A stretch of DNA of 5,702 bases from Clostridia bacterium (lineage in GTDB: Bacteria > Bacillota > Clostridia > UBA1381): the NCBI GenBank assembly GCA_900770405.1, contig CAAGKL010000051.1, positions 1 through 5,702 of the forward strand, given 5' to 3'. Of this stretch, positions 1-5,357 are shown in pieces. A program made the translations under genes and the position numbers. The notes beneath the pieces were generated by a model that was not told where the DNA came from, made no database searches, and saw nothing but the letters and a program-made list of their open reading frames with translations. Within the stretch, counting starts at the first letter, position 1, and every line of letters begins with the position of its first letter.

Positions 1-35
1 TGAATAATGGTGCTATGCGCCGCTTATTTTCCGCT

Positions 36-761
36 TTAGAGGCTGAAAACGACAGCGGTGATGTTGTCCGTCCCGCCTTTGCGGTTCGCCAGACTGATTA
101 GCTCGGCGGCGGCAGTGTAAAAATCATCGTATGTATTTACTATGCTCTTTATCTGCTCGTCACTGACAAGATTTGTCAGACCATCGGTGCATACGACGAT
201 AATCTCGCCCCCGTAGTCGGTTATCGAAATGTCGACCTTCACAAACGCCTCGCTGCCGAGCGCCCGTGTTATGTAATTCTTCTGCGGGTGCGATTTTGCA
301 CCCTCCGGCGTGATTTCGCCGAGCTCGACGAGCTCGCCGACATAGGAATGGTCGCGCGTCATCTGGCGTATGCTCTTTTCGTCCACAGCGTAAACCCGGC
401 TGTCTCCGACATTCGCCGTAATCAGCTTACCCTTGAACACAAACGCCGCAGCCGCCGTTGTGCCCATACCGTTCTCCCCTGGCTCGAATTTACTCTTACG
501 AAAAATTTCCTCATTCGCCGAAAGCATCGCCCGTCTGACCACCTCCGAAAGCTCGACATAATCCATTTCCGGGTCAAAGCCGTCGATAATCGCGCTTTTT
601 ACGAGCTCGGCAGCCATCTTCGACGCAACCTCCCCGGCATTATGCCCGCCCATTCCGTCGGCAACCATCGCGCCGGTCAGCTGCTCGTTTTTATAAACAA
701 AGAAACTGTCCTCATTCAGCTTACGATACCTGCCGATGTCCGAGCACGCACCGATTTTCAT
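36..761 (-). CDS. prpC: PP2C-family Ser/Thr protein phosphatase (PrpC/Stp type)
   Basis: Metal-dependent protein phosphatase, expected to be cytosolic and to remove phosphate from Ser/Thr residues placed by a partner PASTA kinase. The 241 residues cover one complete PP2C domain with all main motifs in order: NED at 16-18, DGMGG at 35-39, GTT at 100-102, GDSR at 119-122, DH at 137-138, TRALG at 165-169, DG at 193-194 and GGTDN at 229-233. The aspartates expected to bind the two metal ions (D18, D35, D193, D232) are present. Length is near that of Bacillus PrpC; there is no membrane segment or extra domain. The ATG is preceded by the strong SD AGAGGTGA with 6-nt spacing, which fixes the start. 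It lies 77 nt after rlmN, the position prpC holds in the conserved cluster, where prkC normally comes next; that gene would lie beyond the left edge. Family is secure; the kinase partnership is inferred from context. Confidence 0.95.
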   Translation of the reverse strand: MKIGACSDIGRYRKLNEDSFFVYKNEQLTGAMVADGMGGHNAGEVASKMAAELVKSAIIDGFDPEMDYVELSEVVRRAMLSANEEIFRKSKFEPGENGMGTTAAAAFVFKGKLITANVGDSRVYAVDEKSIRQMTRDHSYVGELVELGEITPEGAKSHPQKNYITRALGSEAFVKVDISITDYGGEIIVVCTDGLTNLVSDEQIKSIVNTYDDFYTAAAELISLANRKGGTDNITAVVFSL

Positions 762-767
762 TTTCCG

Positions 768-775
768 TCACCTCT
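768..775 (-). promoter_or_regulatory. Ribosome binding site of prpC
   Basis: The minus strand reads AGAGGTGA, 6 nt before the ATG at 761. It is one of the two strongest SD sequences in the window and supports independent initiation of prpC after the 77-nt gap. Confidence 0.8.
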
Positions 776-779
776 TTCG

Positions 780-815
780 ACACCGCATTTTCCGGTCTGC
801 CCCGATATGCGGCGC
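780..815 (-). other. Possible RNA hairpin upstream of the prpC ribosome binding site
   Basis: In the rlmN-prpC gap, bases 780-788 and 807-815 are inverted repeats. On the transcribed strand GCGCCGCAT pairs with ATGCGGTGT in a 9-bp stem that includes two G:U pairs. The 18-nt loop contains a further possible CGG/CCG pairing. No U tract follows, so it is not an intrinsic terminator. It ends 4 nt before the SD of prpC and could tune translation or stabilise the 3' part of the message. No role is shown by the sequence, and a stem of this size can arise by chance in G+C-rich DNA. Confidence 0.35.
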
Positions 816-838
816 AGTCCTTTTCGTTATAAATCTAT

Positions 839-1876
839 TCACTGCTTTTCTTCTTTATTCATTGCCCTTTTTCTGAGCTGCCCGCACGACGCGCTGATGT
901 CGCTGCCCAGCTCACGGCGCACCGTCGCGTTTATCCCAAGCGACAGCAGCGTATTTAAAAACGCGTCAATCTCCGCCCGCGTGCCCTTTTTGAACCCGCG
1001 CTCCGCAACCGGATTTACCGGAATCAAATTCACGTGGCAGAGCATTCCGCGCAAAAGCCGGGCAAGCTCCCTTGCGCACTCAGGCGTATCATTCACGCCC
1101 GAAATCAGCGAGTATTCAAAGCTGATTCTCCGCGTCGTCGCTTCGATATAACTTCTGCACGCCTTCATAAGCTCCGCTATCGAAAATGCGCGGTTGACCG
1201 GCATAATCGAGCTGCGAATTTCGTCATTCGGCGCGTGCAGCGACACCGACAATGTAATCGGCAGCTTTTCCTCGGCGAGCCTGTAAATTTTGTCCGCCAA
1301 TCCGCAAGTCGAAAGCGAAATGTGCCGATAGCCGATGCCGACGCCGTCCGGGTGGTTGACGTTATGCAGAAATTTCACTACATTATCAAAATTATCCAAC
1401 GGCTCGCCTATGCCCATCATTACGATGTTGCTTATCCGCTCGCCGATGTCCTTGCCGGCAAAAATCACCTGGTTTAGAATTTCGCCCGGCGTGAGCGAGC
1501 GGTAAAGCCCGCCTATCGTTGACGCGCAAAAGCCGCAGCCCATACGGCAGCCGACCTGCGAGGAGATGCATATGCTTATGCCGTGCTTATAGTACATAAC
1601 CACGCTCTCAATGCAGTTTCCGTCCTCAAGCCGGAACAGATATTTCGTCGTGCCGTCGATTTTCAACACGTACTTTTCCTGAATTTCGAGCTTTGACACA
1701 TAGCTTATCTCCGCGAGCTTTTCACGCGTTTTTTTTGAAATATCCGTCATCTCGTCAAAGCTCACAACGCCGCGCGCAAGCCAGGAAAATATCTGCTTTG
1801 CGCGATATTTCGGCTCGCCGATTTTCACCGTAAGCTCCTCGAGCTCCGCATATGACAAATCCTTTAAATCAATCAT
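839..1876 (-). CDS. rlmN: Dual-specificity radical SAM RNA methyltransferase RlmN
   Basis: Radical SAM enzyme that makes 2-methyladenosine at A2503 of 23S rRNA and, in studied bacteria, at A37 of some tRNAs. With the chosen start it has 345 residues, normal for the family. An N-terminal RNA-binding region with GEPKYRAKQIFSWL (20-33) is followed by the CxxxCxxC iron-sulfur motif at C110, C114 and C117 and the SAM-binding MGIGEPLDN at 154-162. The two reaction cysteines are present: C103, seven residues before the cluster as in E. coli C118, and C331 in the SCGQL motif, matching E. coli C355. Three in-frame starts exist: TTG 1912 has no SD, while ATG 1888 and ATG 1876 each have a GGAG at 6-7 nt. 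I chose 1876 because family members usually begin close to MIDLKDLSYAEL; 1888 would add only four residues (METG). It follows rsmB after 68 nt that hold a repeat also found before fmt. Confidence 0.95.
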   Translation of the reverse strand: MIDLKDLSYAELEELTVKIGEPKYRAKQIFSWLARGVVSFDEMTDISKKTREKLAEISYVSKLEIQEKYVLKIDGTTKYLFRLEDGNCIESVVMYYKHGISICISSQVGCRMGCGFCASTIGGLYRSLTPGEILNQVIFAGKDIGERISNIVMMGIGEPLDNFDNVVKFLHNVNHPDGVGIGYRHISLSTCGLADKIYRLAEEKLPITLSVSLHAPNDEIRSSIMPVNRAFSIAELMKACRSYIEATTRRISFEYSLISGVNDTPECARELARLLRGMLCHVNLIPVNPVAERGFKKGTRAEIDAFLNTLLSLGINATVRRELGSDISASCGQLRKRAMNKEEKQ

Positions 1877-1921
1877 TCCAGTCTCCATTCTGCCGCTCCC
1901 GCCGCGGCGCAAATCACAGCG
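1874..1921 (-). repeat. Intergenic repeat, copy 2 (upstream of rlmN)
   Basis: This 48-bp segment matches 4837-4884 at 33 positions without gaps, in the same orientation and both ending in the start codon. The conserved edges on the plus strand are TCTCCATTCTGCCGC (one difference from the fmt copy) and CAAATCACAGCG (one difference). The diverged centre stays G+C rich and self-complementary, with GCCGC at 1892-1896 facing GCGGC at 1904-1908. It occupies two thirds of the rsmB-rlmN gap and supplies the SD of rlmN. The similarity is counted directly; common descent as a repeat family is inferred. Confidence 0.6.
1883..1886 (-). promoter_or_regulatory. Ribosome binding site of rlmN
   Basis: The minus strand reads GGAG 6 nt before the ATG at 1876. 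The in-frame ATG at 1888 overlaps the first G of this site and has its own upstream GGAG (in GGGAGCGGCAGA), so either ATG may be used. The site lies inside the repeat shared with fmt. Confidence 0.55.
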
Positions 1922-1944
1922 CGGAAAAGGTGCGGGCAGATCCT

Positions 1945-3228
1945 TTATGTTATGTGCCTTTTTATTTTCGCTATATAGAACCCGTCGCAGCCGTTTTCGC
2001 CCGGCATAATGGTTATTTCGCCCTTGTTATCCTCTTTGAACCCCTCCGGCAGCGCGCCGCTTATATCCTCACGCTCAAAATCCGGATTTTCCCGCAAAAA
2101 CCGCTCCAGCACGCCGCCGTTTTCGCGCTTATACAGCGTGCAGGTCGAATAAACCAGCACACCGCCCGGCTTTAGATATTTCGCCGCCGCAGATAAAATT
2201 TCCAGCTGCAGCCCCGGCAGCCCGTCATTGTCCGTCTTATATTTCAGCTCAGGCTTTCGCCTTGCGATCCCAATTCCCGAGCACGGCACATCCGCCAGAA
2301 CCCTGTCCACCGTGCCCACAAGCTCCGGTACGCACACGCGCGCATCGGCACAGCTTGCCTCGATTATATCAATCCCGAGCCGCTTTGCATTCTTCGCAAT
2401 CAGCTCCGCCCTGTGCTTGTGAAGGTCAAACGCGAAAATTTTGCCGCGATTTTGCATCAGCTCGGCAAGGTATGTCGTTTTGCCGCCCGGCGCCGCACAG
2501 GCATCGACCACGGTGTCCCCCGGCATCGGCGCAAGCACCCTGCACGCGAGCATCGGTGACAAATCCTGCACCGTGAACAGCCCCTCGGCATACAGTTCAT
2601 TCTGCGAGATGTCTGTTCGTTTTATGTAAAGTGCATCCTCTAAAAATCCGCAGGGCTCACCGCCGAGTCTTTCACACAGCTCATCGCGGCTGATTTTCAG
2701 CCGGTTTGCACGCAATGTGCATACCGGCTCCTCATTCAGTGCCGCCAAAATTTGCTCTGTCCTATCAGGATAATCCGCAAAAATCGCATCGCAGACCTCC
2801 TTTGCCGCAGAATATTTCACGCTCGGCTCGGCAAAATCAAACTCGGTCTTTGCCGCATTTTTCAAAAGTGCATTCACAAACCCTGCCGCCGAGCTGTGTC
2901 CGTAGCGTTTCGCCAGCCTGACACTCTCGTTCACGGCGGCAGAAACTGGGATTTTATCCGCAAATTTTATCTGATAAAGCCCCAGCAGCAAAATCAGCCG
3001 TATATATTTCGATATTTTTTTCGGTTTCACCCTCGACAACTGCCCGAGCATTGCGTCGAGCGTCAGCCGGCGCGATATTACGCCGTAGAAAAGCGAGGTG
3101 CAAAGCGCTTTATCACGCGCATCAAGGTCACTGCCCTTCAGGCAGTTTTTCAGCGCGATATTCGAATAAGCGCCGTTATATTCCACCTCGTACAGCGCCA
3201 GAAGCGCCGTCTCTCTTGCATTTTTCAT
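1945..3228 (-). CDS. rsmB: 16S rRNA (cytosine-967-C5)-methyltransferase RsmB
   Basis: SAM-dependent enzyme that forms 5-methylcytosine at position 967 (E. coli numbering) of 16S rRNA. The 427 residues show the usual RsmB build: an N-terminal NusB-like helical domain (about 1-130), a short linker domain, and a C-terminal Rossmann methyltransferase. SAM motif I is DACAAPGGKT (242-251), followed by the acidic FDLH (267-270). The two catalytic cysteines are C316 in DVPCSG and C363 in YSTCTL; the C-terminal GCDGFYIAKIKR (413-424) is typical. The region expected to carry a Pro-x-Trp at the domain junction reads YSAAKEVC (139-146) and lacks the tryptophan. The ATG directly follows the TAA of the peptidase gene, and its SD (GGAGAG) lies within that gene's last codons, so translation is probably coupled. 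Confidence 0.96.
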   Translation of the reverse strand: MKNARETALLALYEVEYNGAYSNIALKNCLKGSDLDARDKALCTSLFYGVISRRLTLDAMLGQLSRVKPKKISKYIRLILLLGLYQIKFADKIPVSAAVNESVRLAKRYGHSSAAGFVNALLKNAAKTEFDFAEPSVKYSAAKEVCDAIFADYPDRTEQILAALNEEPVCTLRANRLKISRDELCERLGGEPCGFLEDALYIKRTDISQNELYAEGLFTVQDLSPMLACRVLAPMPGDTVVDACAAPGGKTTYLAELMQNRGKIFAFDLHKHRAELIAKNAKRLGIDIIEASCADARVCVPELVGTVDRVLADVPCSGIGIARRKPELKYKTDNDGLPGLQLEILSAAAKYLKPGGVLVYSTCTLYKRENGGVLERFLRENPDFEREDISGALPEGFKEDNKGEITIMPGENGCDGFYIAKIKRHIT

Positions 3229-3912
3229 TTAATCTCTCCGCCTGTTCACCAAAAGCAGCAGCCGCGCCAGCTGCAGCGCCGTTGCCGCAGCCGCGGCAAC
3301 ATATGTCATAGCAGCCGCGCCCAGGACCTTCCGCGCGCCGCCGACCTCGCTTTCGGAAAGCATACCGCTTGCCGACAGAATTTTCAGCGCGCGGTGCGAT
3401 GCGTCAAACTCAACCGGCAGCGTTACAAGCTGGAAAACAAGTGCCGCCGAGAAAAGCACCACGCCCACCATCGCAAGCCCCATCATATTGAGCAGCAGCC
3501 CGATAAAAAACAGCGGCATCGAAAGCTGCGTGCTGATGTTCACCACCGGCACAATCGCGTTGCGCACCTTGATCGGCACATAGCCGACGGCGTGCTGCAC
3601 CGCGTGCCCCGCCTCGTGCGCCGCGACGCCGATTGCCGCGACCGAGCTGTCCGAATAGGTCGCATCGGACAGGCGTATCACATTGCTGCGCGGGTCGAAA
3701 TGGTCGTTAAGATTTCCCGAAATGTGCTCCACACCGATATTGTAAAGCCCGTTATCGTCCAGAATTTTCCGTGCTGCCTCCGCCCCGGTCATACCTCTTG
3801 ACGAGCTGATTTTTTTATACCGTGCAAAGGTCGCGTTCACTCCCATCGACGCGAAAAGCGAGAGCGCAAAAGCAATTATTACCAATATATACGTGCTGTC
3901 ATACCAATACAT
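3229..3912 (-). CDS. YugP-type membrane zinc metallopeptidase (Zn_peptidase_2 family)
   Basis: Putative neutral zinc peptidase of the inner membrane, with no known substrate. The 227 residues begin with a membrane segment (about 7-25), then a soluble part with GMTGAEAARKILDDNGL (40-56), which is characteristic of the family. The HEAGH zinc motif at 99-103 provides two histidine ligands and the catalytic glutamate E100; E168 in PVEFDASHRA is the likely third ligand. Further hydrophobic segments lie at about 120-145, 147-166 and 198-222, the last very rich in alanine. The length and ordering match Bacillus YugP-like proteins. The start is fixed by a perfect AGGAGG at 8 nt. Bacillus subtilis has no such gene between fmt and rsmB, but from memory clostridia often do. 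Its presence in a translation operon may reflect co-expression rather than a shared pathway. Family confident, function unknown. Confidence 0.9.
   Translation of the reverse strand: MYWYDSTYILVIIAFALSLFASMGVNATFARYKKISSSRGMTGAEAARKILDDNGLYNIGVEHISGNLNDHFDPRSNVIRLSDATYSDSSVAAIGVAAHEAGHAVQHAVGYVPIKVRNAIVPVVNISTQLSMPLFFIGLLLNMMGLAMVGVVLFSAALVFQLVTLPVEFDASHRALKILSASGMLSESEVGGARKVLGAAAMTYVAAAAATALQLARLLLLVNRRRD
3234..3239 (-). promoter_or_regulatory. Ribosome binding site of rsmB inside the preceding gene
   Basis: GGAGAG on the minus strand forms part of the last sense codons of the peptidase gene and sits 5 nt before the rsmB ATG. The peptidase TAA (3229-3231) and the rsmB ATG (3226-3228) abut, an arrangement typical of translational coupling. 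Confidence 0.75.
3281..3300 (-). repeat. Perfect inverted repeat within the peptidase gene
   Basis: GTTGCCGC and GCGGCAAC form a perfect 8-bp stem with a 4-nt loop, near the 3' end of the peptidase gene and about 50 nt before rsmB. It encodes an alanine run whose GCN codons easily create such symmetry, and no U tract follows. A structural role is possible but unsupported. Confidence 0.3.
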
Positions 3913-3920
3913 AAGCCTAA

Positions 3921-3926
3921 CCTCCT
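3921..3926 (-). promoter_or_regulatory. Ribosome binding site of the peptidase gene, overlapping the fmt stop
   Basis: A perfect AGGAGG on the minus strand lies 8 nt before the ATG at 3912. Its first two bases are the last two of the fmt TAG codon (3925-3927), so ribosomes ending fmt stop directly on this site. Confidence 0.85.
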
Positions 3927-4839
3927 ATGCAAGAATTACTCCCTCGGTCACAGTGTTTCCTCTTATATAATCGCGGACGCTCATTGTTTTTTTGCCCGGC
4001 GCACGCAGCGCCTTTATCAAAACCGAACCCCTGCCTGCGCCGATGAGAATCCCCTCGGGCGACACGCGCAGAATTTTCCCACACTCGCCGCACTCTGCCG
4101 CGGCCTCCGCCTCGCAAATTTTTATATTCTCACCCTCGTATACGCACCACGCAAGCGGCGCGGGGTTCATCGCCCGCACAAGCCGGCAGATTTTCTCCGC
4201 ATCGTCGCTCCAGCAGATGTGCGCCGTTTCCTTCGTAATCATGTGCGCGTAAACCGGCTCACCCTCCTGCGGGCGCGGCGTTATGCCGTCGATATTTCTG
4301 AGCGTCTCGCACAAAAGCTCCGCGCCCTCGCGAATCATTTTCTCAAACAGCGACCCCGACGTTTCCTCCGGCTCGATTTTTATTATCCGCTCCGCCAGAA
4401 TATCGCCCGTGTCAAGTCCGTTGTCCATTTTCATCACCGTCGCGGCGGTGATTTCGTCACCGTTCATAACAGCGCGCTGTATAGGCGCTGCGCCTCGGTA
4501 TTTCGGCAGTTTTGACGCGTGCATATTAAGGCAGCCGTACCTCGGAAATTCAATCACCTCGGGCGGGAGAATCCTGCCGTAGGCGACAACGACAATCACG
4601 TCGGGCTTAAGCTCTTCCAGCCACGGCATAAGCTCGCCGTGCTTCAGGCTCTCCGGCTGAAACACCGGTATCCCGTGCAAAAGCGCCGTTTTTTTCACCT
4701 CGGGCGGCAAAAGCTTGTGCCCTCTGCCCTTTTCCTTGTCCGCGCGGCACACCGCGCCCACAACGTCAAACCCGTCCGTGACGAGCTTTTCAAGGCACGC
4801 CGCGGCAATGTCGGGCGTTCCCATAAAGAGTATGCGCAT
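3925..4839 (-). CDS. fmt: Methionyl-tRNA formyltransferase
   Basis: Transfers a formyl group from 10-formyltetrahydrofolate to Met-tRNA(fMet), preparing the initiator tRNA. The 304 residues hold the N-terminal Rossmann catalytic domain (MRILFMGTPD at 1-10) and the C-terminal OB-like tRNA-binding domain (about 205-304, ending in SVRDYIRGNTVTEG at 287-300). The catalytic triad matches E. coli N108, H110 and D146 as N105, H107 and D143. The folate-site loop reads HASKLPKYRGAAPIQ (107-121); a lysine (K110) stands where leucine is usual. Upstream in-frame starts at 4875 (TTG), 4872 (ATG) and 4851 (ATG) are less likely: only the ATG at 4839 has a well-placed GGAG (6 nt) and gives the standard family N-terminus. 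It is 50 nt from def, its usual partner, and the gap is almost entirely a repeat shared with rlmN. Confidence 0.97.
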   Translation of the reverse strand: MRILFMGTPDIAAACLEKLVTDGFDVVGAVCRADKEKGRGHKLLPPEVKKTALLHGIPVFQPESLKHGELMPWLEELKPDVIVVVAYGRILPPEVIEFPRYGCLNMHASKLPKYRGAAPIQRAVMNGDEITAATVMKMDNGLDTGDILAERIIKIEPEETSGSLFEKMIREGAELLCETLRNIDGITPRPQEGEPVYAHMITKETAHICWSDDAEKICRLVRAMNPAPLAWCVYEGENIKICEAEAAAECGECGKILRVSPEGILIGAGRGSVLIKALRAPGKKTMSVRDYIRGNTVTEGVILA

Positions 4840-4884
4840 ATAAATCTCCATTCCGCCGCCCCGGGGCAGCATCAAATCGCAGCG
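4837..4884 (-). repeat. Intergenic repeat, copy 1 (upstream of fmt)
   Basis: Partner of 1874-1921 (33 of 48 identical, no gaps). On the plus strand the edges are TCTCCATTCCGCCGC and CAAATCGCAGCG. The centre is a near-perfect palindrome at 4855-4870, with CCCCGGGG in the middle and one G:U pair as RNA. It fills 45 of the 50 bases between def and fmt and contains the SD and start codon of fmt. Identity is counted from the sequence; membership in a wider repeat family is inferred. Confidence 0.6.
4846..4849 (-). promoter_or_regulatory. Ribosome binding site of fmt
   Basis: The minus strand reads GGAG 6 nt before the ATG at 4839, in exactly the same place within the repeat as the rlmN site. It decides for 4839 over the longer in-frame starts, which have no comparable site. 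Confidence 0.7.
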
Positions 4885-4889
4885 TAGCG

Positions 4890-5339
4890 TTAGTCCAAAA
4901 ATTTTATTACCCTGTCTAAAAATAGCTTGCCGTCAAGGTGCTCCGCCTCGTGGCATACCGCCCGCGCCAACAGCTCCGACGCCTCAAGAGTAAAGCTCTT
5001 GCCGCATCTGTCCTGTGCGCGGCAGACAATCTTATACGGGCGCTCAACCTCGCCGTACACGCCCGGCACGCTCAAGCAGCCCTCCGAGCCGACCTGGCTG
5101 CCCTCCTCTGAAATAATTTCAGGGTTTATCAGCTCGATTCTGCCCTCGCCGATGTCGATGACAACCGCTCTTTTCAAAATTCCGACCTGCGGTGCGGCAA
5201 GCCCGACACCGTCGGACGCCTTCATCGTATCGTACATATCGTCGAGCAAAATCGCCAGCTTATCGTCAAATGCCGTGACCTTTTTGCAGACCTTATGCAA
5301 AATTTCATCATCTTTTTTCCTTATTTCGCGCAGAGCCAC
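4890..5339 (-). CDS. def: Peptide deformylase
   Basis: Metalloenzyme that removes the N-formyl group from nascent proteins at the ribosome exit, undoing the mark set by Fmt. The 149 residues carry all three family motifs: GVGLAAPQ (44-51), EGCLS (86-90) with the metal-ligand cysteine C88, and HEAEH (130-134) with H130, H134 and catalytic E131. The fourth position of the last motif is Glu where Asp is most common. The short length and absence of extra insertions look like type 1 / clostridial enzymes. The start is GTG at 5339, with AGGGAG 4 nt upstream; an in-frame TGA, which is also the priA stop codon, lies 18 nt before it, so no longer start is possible. It is followed by fmt, the conserved pairing. 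Confidence 0.97.
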   Translation of the reverse strand: MALREIRKKDDEILHKVCKKVTAFDDKLAILLDDMYDTMKASDGVGLAAPQVGILKRAVVIDIGEGRIELINPEIISEEGSQVGSEGCLSVPGVYGEVERPYKIVCRAQDRCGKSFTLEASELLARAVCHEAEHLDGKLFLDRVIKFLD

Positions 5340-5357
5340 AACTCTCCCTCTCTTCTT

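Noticed and set aside
9..30. Short imperfect stem (AATAA/TTATT with inner G+C pairs) after prpC, considered as an intrinsic terminator
   Set aside because: Mismatches and unpaired bases break the stem, no U tract follows, and the window edge cuts off the context.
762..838. Possible third copy of the fmt/rlmN repeat in the rlmN-prpC gap
   Set aside because: It shares only short G+C-rich pieces such as GCGCCGC. Neither conserved edge is present and no ungapped alignment is convincing.
288..1151. Plus-strand open frame of 287 codons opposite prpC and rlmN
   Set aside because: Antisense to two genes with complete motif sets, low-complexity composition, and no family resemblance.
1877..1912. N-terminal extension of RlmN from the TTG at 1912
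   Set aside because: The TTG has no SD, and the extra residues come from translating the intergenic repeat rather than from family-like sequence.
3281..3300. Perfect inverted repeat considered as a terminator or attenuator before rsmB
   Set aside because: It lacks a U tract and encodes an alanine run in which such symmetry arises easily from GCN codons.
2752..3801. Plus-strand open frame of 349 codons opposite rsmB and the peptidase gene
   Set aside because: It runs antisense through two well-supported genes. Its product is rich in Arg, His and Gln with no recognisable domain, typical of a shadow of codon bias on the other strand.
4840..4875. N-terminal extension of Fmt from the TTG at 4875 or ATG at 4872
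   Set aside because: No SD precedes them, and the standard Fmt N-terminus begins at the ATG at 4839. The extension is translated repeat sequence.
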